NCBI GenBank assembly: GCA_031119515.1 | Contig: JAVHXR010000025.1 | Span: forward strand, 1,423 to 14,520 | DNA length: 13,098 nucleotides | Reading direction: 5' to 3' | Source of the DNA: Propionicimonas sp. | GTDB taxonomy: Bacteria > Actinomycetota > Actinomycetes > Propionibacteriales > Propionibacteriaceae | Shown: piece by piece, positions 5,677-12,991 of the stretch | Layout: each line of letters begins with the position of its first letter | Position numbering within the stretch: the first letter of the stretch is position 1 | Made by a program: the position numbers and the translations under genes | The notes under the pieces: generated by a model | Told to the model about the DNA's origin: nothing | What the model saw: only the letters and a program-made list of their open reading frames with translations | Database searches by the model: none

Positions 5677-7200
5677 TCAGGCTGCGTCCCAGGCGGCGTG
5701 CCGGAGTTCTGTGACGGTCAGGTTCGCCGCCGGGACGGTGGTGCCGGTGCAGCTGCCGGCGGCGAAGGTGACGACGTCGTCGGCGACCTCGAGCACCTCC
5801 TCCTCCTCGCTGGAGACCACGATCACGGCGAGGCCGCTGTGGTGGGCGAGCTGGCGCAGCAGCGCGTGGATCTCCGCCTTGACGCCGAGGTCCACACCCT
5901 TCGTCGGCTCGTCCAGCAGCAACACCTTCGGCTGCTGGGCGATCGCACGCGCGAGCAGCACCTTCTGCTGGTTTCCGCCGGACAGCTGGACGACGGGTGC
6001 GGTGACGTCGCCGCGGATGCCCAGCTTCGACAGCAGCTCCGAGGCCTGGGCGCGCATCCCGCGCCGGTCGAGCAGCCCGAACCGGGCATGCTGGCGCAGC
6101 ACCGGCAGCGCCACGTTGGTCAGCGAGTTCAGACCGGGGACGATGCCGTCCACCTTGCGCTCCTCGGTCAGGTAGACCACCCCCCTGGCCTGTGCCTCGG
6201 CAGGGCCCTTCGGCTGGAACGGCTCGCCGAAAAGCCGGATCGATCCCGACTCCAGCCTGTACAGGCCGACCAGGGTGCGCAGGAACTCCGTCCGGCCCGA
6301 TCCCACCAGGCCGTAGATGCCGAGCACCCTGCCCTCGCGGGCCACCAGCGAGACGTCGTCGAGTTCGTTGGTGCGCAGGTGGTCGACCTCGATCGCGATC
6401 CCGCCGGCGACGCCGTCGGTGGCGGACGCCGCGAGCTCTGCGGCCCCGGACAGGTCGTCCTCGGCCTCGTCGAGGTCGGCGCCGGCGATCGCGCGGATCA
6501 CCTCGCGCCGGTTCACCCTGTCGGTCGGGCCCTGGATCTGAACCCGGCCGTCTACCAGCGCCACCACTTCGTCGGAGACCTCGAACAGCTCGTCCAGCTT
6601 GTGGTTGATGAAGACGATGCCGAGCCCCTCCTCGGTGGCCAGGTGCTTGACCACCGCCAGCAGGGACTCGACCTGCTCGCCCTCCAGGCTGGTGGTCGGC
6701 TCGTCCAGCAGCAGGAACCGGGCGTTGCGGGAGGTCGCGATCGCGATCTCGAGCAACTGCCGGGTCGCGACCGGGTACTCGCCGACCTTGCGGCCGGCCC
6801 GCGCCTCGATCCCGAACCGTTCGATCAGTTCCTGGGTGGTCCGGCGCATCGCCCGTTTGGCGAGCACTCCCCGGGAGCGGAGTTCCCGTCCCAGGAACGT
6901 GTTCTCGGTGACCGTCAGGTTCGACAGCAGCGACAACTCCTGGTAGACCGTCGAGATGCCGGCGTCGATGGCTGCCGCAGGGGTGGCGAAGCTGACGTGC
7001 TGGTCACCGATCAGGAGTTCCCCGCCGTCGGGGGTGTACGCGCCGGAGAGCACCTTCAGCAGCGTCGACTTGCCCGCGCCGTTGTGCCCCACCAGCCCGG
7101 TCACCCGGCCGGGGGTGACGGTGAGGTCCACGCCGTCGAGGGCGGGGACGCCCGCGAACAGCTTGCGGATCCCCACTGCCCTCAGCACCTGATCGTTCAC
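5677..7200 (-). CDS. Sugar ABC transporter double ATPase (RbsA/XylG/MglA type)
   Basis: A 507-aa protein with two fused nucleotide-binding domains, as in ribose/xylose/galactose importers. NBD1 has Walker A GHNGAGKST (38-46), a Q-loop near YQEL (86-89), Walker B LLLDEPT (163-169) and the H-loop INHK (198-201). Its signature is degenerate (EYPVATRQ, 141-148, in place of LSxGQ). NBD2 has the usual degenerate Walker A GLVGSGRTE (297-305), a good signature LSGGNQQK (406-413) and Walker B LLLDEPT (427-433). Asymmetric sites are normal for the family, though the NBD1 signature is further from consensus than most. It acts at the inner face of the membrane with the permease. The start is GTG 7200 with AGGAGG four bases upstream. 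It lies 39 bases after the binding-protein gene. Confidence 0.93.
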   Translation of the reverse strand: MNDQVLRAVGIRKLFAGVPALDGVDLTVTPGRVTGLVGHNGAGKSTLLKVLSGAYTPDGGELLIGDQHVSFATPAAAIDAGISTVYQELSLLSNLTVTENTFLGRELRSRGVLAKRAMRRTTQELIERFGIEARAGRKVGEYPVATRQLLEIAIATSRNARFLLLDEPTTSLEGEQVESLLAVVKHLATEEGLGIVFINHKLDELFEVSDEVVALVDGRVQIQGPTDRVNRREVIRAIAGADLDEAEDDLSGAAELAASATDGVAGGIAIEVDHLRTNELDDVSLVAREGRVLGIYGLVGSGRTEFLRTLVGLYRLESGSIRLFGEPFQPKGPAEAQARGVVYLTEERKVDGIVPGLNSLTNVALPVLRQHARFGLLDRRGMRAQASELLSKLGIRGDVTAPVVQLSGGNQQKVLLARAIAQQPKVLLLDEPTKGVDLGVKAEIHALLRQLAHHSGLAVIVVSSEEEEVLEVADDVVTFAAGSCTGTTVPAANLTVTELRHAAWDAA

Positions 7201-7239
7201 AGCACCTCCTCTCGTTCTTCCTGCGGCAGCCGCTCGCTG

Positions 7240-8244
7240 TCAGCCGACGAAGCCGGGGCCGGGGACCTCGGGCTTGAGGAACAGCTTCAGCGGACGGAGG
7301 ATCTCGGCCTCCACGCTGCCGCCGTCGGCGAAGGTGACGATCTGCTGGACGACGCGACGTCCGTAGTCCTCGGGCTCCTGGGCGACACAGGCCGGGTAGG
7401 AGTCTGTCAACGGCTCCTCGGCGGCGCAGAAGCCGTACACCTTCACGTCCATGCCCTCGGTCGCCTGGATCGCGCCGTAGGCGGCCGGTCCGGTCGAGGC
7501 GAAGATGACGTTGATGTCCGGGTTGCCCTGCATCATCTCCGAGGTGACCCGCAGCGAGTCGTCCGGCTTGACGTTGCCGTCGACGGTGGCGACCACGGTT
7601 GCGTTCGGGTTCGCCTTGATGGCGTCGGTGAAGCCCTGGTCACGCACCACGACCGGCACCTCGTCGGGCTCCGACACGAAGCCGATCCGGAGTTCGGCAT
7701 CCGCACCGAGGTCCTTCAGCACCTGCTCGGCCGTCTGCTGGCCGCCGGCGGCGTTGTCGGCCCCGAGGTACTGGATGATGGTGGCGTTCTGCGCCTTCAA
7801 CGCGTCGGCGTCGAGGGTGACGTTGACGGTGAAGACGGGCACCCCGGCGTTGTTCGCCTCCCGCACGATCGCAGCGGCCGGCTCGGACTTCACGGCGTTG
7901 AGGGCCAGCGCGCACGGCTTCTTCTGCAACATGGTCTGGACCTGGGCGAGCTGGTTGGCGTCGTCGTCGCCGGCCACCTGGACCTCGACGTTGAACCCTG
8001 CCTTCTTCCCCTCGTCCTCGAAGCCCTGCTTCATGGCGACGTAGTACGGGTTCGTGAGGTTCGGCAACGCCACCGCCAGGTAGGGGTTCGCCTCCGAGCA
8101 CGCGGCGGGGATCACGCTGGCCGCGGACCCGGTCGCGGTCGGGCTCTGCGCCCCCGTGCCGGCGTCCAGGCCCGCACAACCGGCGGCGACGGTCATGACA
8201 CCGATGGCGAGCGCCAGGGCCGGTGTCCTCATCTTCTTCAGCAT
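7240..8244 (-). CDS. Sugar ABC transporter substrate-binding lipoprotein
   Basis: A 334-aa periplasmic-binding-protein type I fold, as in RbsB-like sugar receptors. Residues 1-22 form a lipoprotein signal: basic MLKKMR, a hydrophobic core, then VAAGC with Cys23 as the lipidation site. The mature protein begins with a Gly/Ser/Thr-rich linker. NPYLAVALPNLTNPYYVAMKQGFEDEG is the typical first strand and helix. LGADNAAGGQQTAEQVL, NPDINVIFAS and VYGFCAAEE correspond to conserved segments of the two lobes. Four further cysteines (in PAACSE, KKPCAL, GFCAA and YPACVA) could form disulfides outside the cell. ATG 8244 has a GGAG ribosome site overlapping the end of the permease gene, eight bases away. 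An alternative longer frame running back over the permease is a shadow. The ligand is not predictable. Confidence 0.92.
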   Translation of the reverse strand: MLKKMRTPALALAIGVMTVAAGCAGLDAGTGAQSPTATGSAASVIPAACSEANPYLAVALPNLTNPYYVAMKQGFEDEGKKAGFNVEVQVAGDDDANQLAQVQTMLQKKPCALALNAVKSEPAAAIVREANNAGVPVFTVNVTLDADALKAQNATIIQYLGADNAAGGQQTAEQVLKDLGADAELRIGFVSEPDEVPVVVRDQGFTDAIKANPNATVVATVDGNVKPDDSLRVTSEMMQGNPDINVIFASTGPAAYGAIQATEGMDVKVYGFCAAEEPLTDSYPACVAQEPEDYGRRVVQQIVTFADGGSVEAEILRPLKLFLKPEVPGPGFVG

Positions 8245-8252
8245 GTCTGCTC

Positions 8253-9308
8253 CTACTCCTTTGTCGGGACTGGGATACGCCCAGCGCTGTCCTGCTGACT
8301 TGCGGTTGGTGGGGGTGGTTCGCCCTCCCCCGGGCTCTTGTTCGCGAACAGGTGTCGCAACCCCTCCGAGACGGTCACCCGGCGCCGGACGGCGTCCAGG
8401 CTGACGCCGAGGAGGATGATCACGCCGATCACCAGCGGCTGCCAGAAGCTGTCGACGCCGATCACGTTCATTCCGTTGGAGACGGTCGCGATCAGCAGCG
8501 CGCCGAGCAGCGCGCCGAGGATCGTGCCGACGCCGCCGAACAGGCTGACGCCGCCGACCACCGCCGAGGCGATGCTGTAGAACTGCTCGTTGCCGGAGCC
8601 GGCGGTCGGGTAGCCGACCATCAGGCGGCTGGTGGTGATGATGCCGCCGAGCCCCGCGCACACCCCGGAGATGGCGTACACGGTGAGGATCTTCCGCCCG
8701 ATGTTCACCCCGGCCAGCCGGCTGGCGTCGGCGTTGCCGCCGACGGCGTAGATGTGCACGCCGCTGGGGGTCTGGTTCAGCAGCACCGTCAGCAGGATCG
8801 CCGCGACGGCGAGCATGATCACCGGGATCGGGATGCCGAAGTAGGTGCCCCGCCCGAAGATCGCGAAGTTCGGGTCGACGACCGTCACCGAACGGGCGCC
8901 GGTCAGGATCTGCGGGATCGCCGCGGCGATCCCGAAGGTCGAGAAGGTGACGATGAACGGCGGCAGCTTGACGAAGTGGATGATGCTGCCGTTGACCAGG
9001 CCCACCGCGAGACCGGCGGCGACGGCCACGACGGCGGCCAGCCACCAGGGGGCGCCGGCCTGCATCGAGAGCGCAGCCAGCATGCCGGTGAGGGCGATGT
9101 TCGAGCCCACCGAGAGGTCGATGCCGCCGGTCAGCAGCACCAGGGTCTGGCCCAGCGCGAGGAACGCCACCACGGTGCCGTTGAGCATCAGGATCTGCAC
9201 ATTGCTCAAGGTGGCGAAGCCCGGCGAGAGCAGTGACATCACCACCGCCACCAGGACCAGGACGCCAAGGATGCCGATCTCATCCGGGAGCCGACGACGT
9301 TTCCCCAT
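8253..9308 (-). CDS. Sugar ABC transporter permease (RbsC type)
   Basis: A 351-aa polytopic membrane protein and first gene of the operon. A basic N-terminus (MGKRRRLPDE) leads into about 8-10 hydrophobic helices. Diagnostic segments are LVLLTGGIDLSVGSNIALTG (57-76), the LPPFIVTFSTFGI stretch and VGGNADASRLAGVNIGRKI, the ATPase-contact loop of BPD_transp_2 permeases. VVGGVSLFGGVGTILGALLG is also typical. The tail is hydrophilic and proline-rich. It should act as a homodimer, since only one permease gene is present. ATG 9308 is preceded by GAGGAGAG at proper spacing, which settles this start over an upstream in-frame candidate that would run into the divergent promoter. The permease-receptor-ATPase order is the reverse of the common ATPase-permease-receptor layout. 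Confidence 0.93.
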   Translation of the reverse strand: MGKRRRLPDEIGILGVLVLVAVVMSLLSPGFATLSNVQILMLNGTVVAFLALGQTLVLLTGGIDLSVGSNIALTGMLAALSMQAGAPWWLAAVVAVAAGLAVGLVNGSIIHFVKLPPFIVTFSTFGIAAAIPQILTGARSVTVVDPNFAIFGRGTYFGIPIPVIMLAVAAILLTVLLNQTPSGVHIYAVGGNADASRLAGVNIGRKILTVYAISGVCAGLGGIITTSRLMVGYPTAGSGNEQFYSIASAVVGGVSLFGGVGTILGALLGALLIATVSNGMNVIGVDSFWQPLVIGVIILLGVSLDAVRRRVTVSEGLRHLFANKSPGEGEPPPPTASQQDSAGRIPVPTKE

Positions 9309-9346
9309 GCTCTCTCCTCTTCGCCGAGGGTGCTGTCCGCGACCCC

Positions 9347-9376
9347 AACCTAAGCCGATCGATTCGAGAAATGCAA
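9347..9376 (-). promoter_or_regulatory. Candidate promoter of the sugar operon
   Basis: On the minus strand, TTGCAT (9376-9371) could serve as the -35 and TAGGTT (9352-9347) as the -10, separated by 18 bases. Transcription would start near 9340, leaving a leader of about 30 bases with the ribosome site of the permease gene. The -35 overlaps the palindrome at 9372-9387. Prediction from sequence only. Confidence 0.4.
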
Positions 9377-9393
9377 CAGATGTTGTAGAAATG
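9367..9393. promoter_or_regulatory. Candidate SorC-family operator
   Basis: The 16-bp imperfect palindrome TGCAACAGATGTTGTA (9372-9387) has arms CAACA/TGTTG around GA. It is framed by two direct copies of AGAAATG (9367-9373 and 9387-9393) exactly 20 bp apart, about two helical turns. It overlaps the -35 of the sugar operon and lies near the -35 position of the regulator gene, so one bound protein could control both. SorC-family regulators typically bind inverted repeats in such divergent regions. Confidence 0.5.
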
Positions 9394-9409
9394 AGACCAT
9401 CAGGCACGA

Positions 9410-9415
9410 TATGCT
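9410..9415 (+). promoter_or_regulatory. -10 element TATGCT, leaderless promoter for the regulator
   Basis: TATGCT fits TANNNT and is followed by six bases and then ATG 9422, so the transcript is expected to start at the initiation codon. No ribosome binding site precedes the ATG, in contrast to the genes of the divergent operon. Confidence 0.55.
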
Positions 9416-9421
9416 GCTCAT

Positions 9422-10426
9422 ATGAGCACCAAGTCGGCAGCGCAGCGGGCCAGGGCCCGGCAGATGCTGGAGATCGCGCGTCGCTACGACCTCGCGGACG
9501 AGTCGAAGGTCGAGATCAGCGACCGGCTCGGGATCAGCCGGTTCAAGGTCGCCCGGCTGCTGCAGGAGGCACGGGAGTCGGGGCTGGTGAGGATCACCCT
9601 GGAGCACGGGGGCGAACCGGACGAGGCGCTCTCGCGGCAGCTCGCCCGTCACCTCGCCCTCGATGCGGCGGTGGCCGTCGAGGCCTACGGCACCGTCGAG
9701 GAGATCCGCCGGATCGTCGGCACCCACGCCGGCAAGGTGCTGGCGAACACCGTCACCCGCGGCGAGACCCTCGGACTCGCCTGGGGGCGGACCCTCACCC
9801 ACATGATCGAGAGCATCGACCACCTCCCGAGCGTCCAGATCCTGCAGCTCAACGGCGCCGTCGGCCCCAGCCTGAGCCAGAGCCCGGTCGAGCTCGCACT
9901 GAAGGCGTCGCTGATCGGCGGGAACAACGCCAAGGCGATCATGGCCCCGCTCTACATCAGCGACGCCGATGGCGTGCAGGCGATCCGCAGCCAGCCCGAC
10001 ATCAAGGACGTACTGGACAGCTTCGACACCCTGACCACGGCCGTGGTCGCGGTCGGCTCACTCAACGACACCGGCGACGGGTCGACCACCTCCCGGCTGC
10101 TGCCGATGCTCCCGCCCGCCGTGCGCGAGGAGCTGCTGTCCAGCGGGGCGGTCGCGGAGGCCTGCGGGCTGACCTACGCCGCCGACGGCGGCCTCGCCTA
10201 CCGTCAGCTGTCGCGCGACCACATCCTGTCGATCTCGCCCCAGCAGCTCCGCAGGGTGCCGCGGGTGATCGCGGTCGCCTCCGACCCGAGCAAGGCCGAG
10301 GCGATCCTGGCGCTGCGCCGGGCCGACGTCCTGTCCGAACTGGTGGTGGACGCGGAACTCGCCGAGGCGATCCTTGCCCTGCCCGCGTTCGTCAGGGACC
10401 GCGACGAGGCGCCGTGGCCCGCCTAG
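9422..10426 (+). CDS. SorC/DeoR-family sugar-binding transcriptional regulator
   Basis: A 334-aa regulator of usual SorC length. A winged helix-turn-helix occupies about residues 12-58, with the recognition part in KVEISDRLGISRFKVARLLQEARESGLVRI. The rest is the SorC effector domain, related to NagB/RpiA-type phosphosugar isomerase folds. Visible conserved parts are GETLGLAWGRTLTHMIE (residues about 114-130), VQILQLNGAVG and the late VIAVASDPSKAEAILALRRADVLSELVVD segment. This family senses phosphorylated sugars, so a product of the adjacent kinase is the likely effector. It probably represses the divergent transport operon and itself through the palindrome at 9372-9387. Its last 13 bases overlap the next gene, so the two are translated together. 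Confidence 0.9.
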   Translation: MSTKSAAQRARARQMLEIARRYDLADESKVEISDRLGISRFKVARLLQEARESGLVRITLEHGGEPDEALSRQLARHLALDAAVAVEAYGTVEEIRRIVGTHAGKVLANTVTRGETLGLAWGRTLTHMIESIDHLPSVQILQLNGAVGPSLSQSPVELALKASLIGGNNAKAIMAPLYISDADGVQAIRSQPDIKDVLDSFDTLTTAVVAVGSLNDTGDGSTTSRLLPMLPPAVREELLSSGAVAEACGLTYAADGGLAYRQLSRDHILSISPQQLRRVPRVIAVASDPSKAEAILALRRADVLSELVVDAELAEAILALPAFVRDRDEAPWPA

Positions 10427-11040
10427 CCGGCTCGCTGTGGTCGGTGCCAACCCCGCAGCAGCGGGAGCGACTGGCAACCGCCGTGGCGGGCGGCCTGGGG
10501 CACGTCCACTGGGACGCCACCGACGGGGTGTTCGCGGTGGCGGGGGGGTTCTCGCCCGACACCGCGGCCGGGCTGGCCGACGGTCTCGCCGTCGGCTCGG
10601 AGGCACACCTGATGATGCGCGACCCGGGTCCGGAGCTGGTCGCCTGGGCGGAGCTGTGCGACCTGGTGGTGGTGCCGGTGGAGATCGCCGACTGGAGCGT
10701 CGCGCTGCGCCGGATCGAGGCTGCCGGAGCCGTCGGGGCGCTGGCCGTCTCGCCCGGCACCGACCTCGCGGTGGTGCCGCGCGGCGGGTTCCCCGTGCTG
10801 GTGATGTCGGTGCAGCCCGGGGACGCCGGCGCGGAGTTCCGCCCCGGCACCCTCGACCGGGTCCGTGCACTGGCCGGGCGCGGCTGCCACCCGATGGTGG
10901 GGGCGGACGGCGGGGTGAGGGGCTCGCAGCTGCCCGGGCTGCGCGAGGCGGGGGCGACCTGGGCGGTCAGCGGCACCAGCCTGTTCAACGCCCCCGACCT
11001 GCCGGGTTGGCTGGGCGAAGCCCGGGCGACCTTCGGCTGA
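10414..11040 (+). CDS. Divergent ribulose-phosphate 3-epimerase-like TIM-barrel protein
   Basis: A 208-aa protein with the Rpe layout. SLWSVP replaces the N-terminal SILSA strand. HVHWDATDG (30-38) corresponds to the HIDVMDG motif and keeps His32 and Asp34. EAHLM (63-67) supplies His65, and GADGGV (163-168) supplies Asp165. These four match the metal ligands of true epimerases, and the two aspartates match their acid/base pair. VLVMSVQPGDAG (128-139) replaces the MTVNPGFGG loop that normally holds substrate phosphate or closes the site, and the protein is slightly short. It could be an epimerase for a different ketose phosphate (such as D-allulose-6-P) rather than housekeeping Rpe. The start is GTG 10414, overlapping the regulator by 13 bases; no other nearby in-frame start gives the first strand. 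Confidence 0.72.
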   Translation: MARLAGSLWSVPTPQQRERLATAVAGGLGHVHWDATDGVFAVAGGFSPDTAAGLADGLAVGSEAHLMMRDPGPELVAWAELCDLVVVPVEIADWSVALRRIEAAGAVGALAVSPGTDLAVVPRGGFPVLVMSVQPGDAGAEFRPGTLDRVRALAGRGCHPMVGADGGVRGSQLPGLREAGATWAVSGTSLFNAPDLPGWLGEARATFG

Positions 11041-11070
11041 GCCACACCGAATCCGGTCCCGGGGGCCGCA

Positions 11071-11088
11071 GCGGTGCGACGGCACCGC
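11071..11088. terminator. Hairpin between convergent genes
   Basis: GCGGTGC (11071-11077) pairs perfectly with GCACCGC (11082-11088) around a 4-nt loop, in the 80-base space between the Rpe-like gene and the ABC-2 permease stop. A second G/C palindrome (CCCGGGCCCGGG) lies about 10 bases further on. Position and symmetry suggest bidirectional termination; there is no U-tract. Confidence 0.45.
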
Positions 11089-11120
11089 GACGGCGTCCCG
11101 GGCCCGGGGTCGCCCGCGCC

Positions 11121-11915
11121 TCAGTTGCTCCTGCGGATCGACCGGATGCCGACCCACAGCCCGACCGCTGCCAACCCGAGGGCCGACAGCCAGCCCCAGG
11201 CGACAACGGGGTTGGCCAGGTCGCCGGCGAGCAGCGCCCGCTCGGCCTGGACCACCCAGTTCACCGGGTTGACCGAGGCGACGGCGCGCATCCAGGCCGG
11301 TCCGGCATCCAGCGGCAGCAGCATCCCGGACAGGATCATCAGCGGGAAGATCAGGGCCTGCTGGACTCCCCAGAACAGCCACTCGCGGTCCTTGGTGGCC
11401 AGGGCGAGGGCGTAGGACAGCGAGCCGAGCCCCACCCCGAAGACCGCCAGCAGCACCAGCCCGATGGCCAGCCCGGGAAGGTTCAGCTGGAACCCGAACG
11501 GCCAGGCGATCAATGCGATCACCAGCGACTGGACGACGATCGGGGCCACCTCCTTGAGCGCGCGCCCGACGAGCAGTGAGGAGCGGGCCAGCGGAGCCAC
11601 CAGGGTGCGTTCGTGGGATCCGGTCATGATCTCGTACTGCAGGTTGGCGCCGGTCGCACCCGTGCCGAACAGCACGATCATCACCAGCACGCCGGGGACG
11701 AACCACTGCAGGGTCTCCCCAGCTGGCGCCCCGGACTGGCCGACCAGCAGCGGCCCGAAGAGCCCGAGGAACACCAGCGGCTGGAACAGCGAGAAGATCA
11801 GGGTGAACGGGTCGCGCACCACCGGCCTGAGTTCCCGGGTGAGGACGTGCCAGGTGTTGCGCGGCAGGCTCGGGCGGACGGCGGTCGCCGGGGGCATCGT
11901 CGGGGTGGCGCTCAT
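11121..11915 (-). CDS. ABC-2 type exporter permease (DrrB-like)
   Basis: A 264-aa membrane protein. A soluble N-terminus (about 40 residues) is followed by about six helices. RDPFTLIFSLFQPLVFLGLFGPLL is the typical first amphipathic/transmembrane part. The block around FVPGVLVMIVLFGTGATGANLQYEIMTGSHERTLVAPL is the conserved region of DrrB-like permeases, where the protein contacts the ATPase. SVNPVNWVVQAERALLAG close to the C-terminus is also typical. It acts with the upstream ATPase as a dimeric exporter for drugs, lipids or other hydrophobic cargo; the cargo is unknown. ATG 11915 overlaps the ATPase stop in an ATGA junction, so translation is coupled. Confidence 0.9.
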   Translation of the reverse strand: MSATPTMPPATAVRPSLPRNTWHVLTRELRPVVRDPFTLIFSLFQPLVFLGLFGPLLVGQSGAPAGETLQWFVPGVLVMIVLFGTGATGANLQYEIMTGSHERTLVAPLARSSLLVGRALKEVAPIVVQSLVIALIAWPFGFQLNLPGLAIGLVLLAVFGVGLGSLSYALALATKDREWLFWGVQQALIFPLMILSGMLLPLDAGPAWMRAVASVNPVNWVVQAERALLAGDLANPVVAWGWLSALGLAAVGLWVGIRSIRRSN

Positions 11916-12928
11916 CGGGTGGCTCCTTCGAGTTCGGCCGCCGGTTCGTCGGCGTCGGGTTGGTCGGCCTCGCGCAGGCTTCGGCCGGTGAGCGCGAGGA
12001 AGACGTCGTCCAGGGTCGGCGGGACCCCGGTGGCGCGGACGGCCTGGAGGCCGGCGGCGTCGAGCGCGCGGAGCGCGGCCGGGAGCAGGGTGTCGCCGCC
12101 CGGGGCGGTGAGGACGACCTCCCGCTCGCCCTCGCGCCGGACCGGCTCGGGCGTCAGCCTTCCGACCACGCCGGCCGCCTGGTCGGCTTCGGCCGGGGTG
12201 GCGAAACCGAAGGTCAGCTGGTCCCCGGCCAGGTCGGCCTTCAGGCGGGTGGCGGTGTCGTCGGCGATCACCCGTCCTCGATCCATCACCATCACCCGCT
12301 CGGCGTACCGGTCGGCCTCCTCCAGGTAGTGGGTGGTGAGGAACACCGTGGTGCCGTGGCTGGCGCGCAGGTCGAGGATGTGCTGCCACAGGTTCGCCCG
12401 GCTCTGCGGATCGAGCCCCGTGGACGGCTCGTCCAGGAAGAGCAGGGTCGGTGCGTGCACCAGCCCGAGTGCGACGTCGAGCCGCCGCTTCTGGCCGCCG
12501 CTGAGCTGCTGGACCGGCCGGGCGGCGAAGCCGGCCAGGTCGAGGGACTCGACCAGCTCGTCGGCCCGCCGGGTCGCCGCCGCCCGGCCCAGCCCGTAGA
12601 ACAGTCCCTGGTAGACCAGTTCGTCGCGGGCCCGCTGGGCGTAGCTTCCGGAGGTGAGCTGCCCGACGTAGCCGATCCTGGCTCGCACCGCGGCCGGCTC
12701 ACCGGCGATGTCGTGCCCCACCACCTTCGCCGTGCCGGAGGTGGGCGGGATGAGGGTGGTGAGCATCCGCAGGCTGGTGGTCTTGCCGGCGCCGTTCGGG
12801 CCGAGGAAGGCGACGAGCTCTCCGGGAGCGACCTGGAAGGTGAGGTCGGTGACCGCCTCGACGGTCTTCTTCTTCACCGAGAAGTGCTTGGTGAGACCAT
12901 GGGTCTCGATGATCGGGTGGGTGGTCAT
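11912..12928 (-). CDS. ABC exporter ATPase (DrrA/daunorubicin-resistance type)
   Basis: A 338-aa protein with one complete nucleotide-binding domain plus the C-terminal DrrA domain. Walker A is GPNGAGKTT (43-51), the Q-loop Gln90, the signature LSGGQ (142-146), Walker B LLFLDEP (162-168), the D-loop GLD (171-173) and the H-loop His200. All catalytic residues are present. The C-terminus carries the conserved PTLDDVFLALTGR (304-316) followed by an acidic tail. It powers the ABC-2 permease encoded next, with which it overlaps by four bases. ATG 12928 has no ribosome site but has a -10 hexamer six bases upstream, which suggests leaderless translation. A divergent regulator starts 63 bases away and probably controls it. 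Confidence 0.92.
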   Translation of the reverse strand: MTTHPIIETHGLTKHFSVKKKTVEAVTDLTFQVAPGELVAFLGPNGAGKTTSLRMLTTLIPPTSGTAKVVGHDIAGEPAAVRARIGYVGQLTSGSYAQRARDELVYQGLFYGLGRAAATRRADELVESLDLAGFAARPVQQLSGGQKRRLDVALGLVHAPTLLFLDEPSTGLDPQSRANLWQHILDLRASHGTTVFLTTHYLEEADRYAERVMVMDRGRVIADDTATRLKADLAGDQLTFGFATPAEADQAAGVVGRLTPEPVRREGEREVVLTAPGGDTLLPAALRALDAAGLQAVRATGVPPTLDDVFLALTGRSLREADQPDADEPAAELEGATR

Positions 12929-12934
12929 GCCCCG

Positions 12935-12940
12935 ACCCTA
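12935..12940 (-). promoter_or_regulatory. -10 element TAGGGT, leaderless promoter for the exporter
   Basis: On the minus strand TAGGGT is followed by six bases and ATG 12928. In the same 63-base divergent spacer, CGGAC (12951-12955) and GTCCG (12963-12967) form a short inverted repeat with a 7-base spacer that could be an operator for the divergent regulator; that part is weak. Confidence 0.45.
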
Positions 12941-12991
12941 CGAACCATTGCGGACAGCTTCCGTCCGGGTTGGCGAGCAGACTTGCAGTAT

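Noticed and set aside
5698..8298. An 866-codon plus-strand open frame opposite the ATPase and binding-protein genes, and a 682-codon one at 3666-5714
   Set aside because: Both lie antisense to well-recognised genes with conserved motifs. Their translations are Arg/Gly/His/Asp/Gln-rich without domains, as expected of shadow frames in GC-rich DNA.
8245..9045. In-frame upstream extension of the binding-protein gene, making a 601-codon frame
   Set aside because: The extension overlaps the permease in another frame and is Arg-rich. ATG 8244 has a clear ribosome site and opens a textbook lipoprotein signal.
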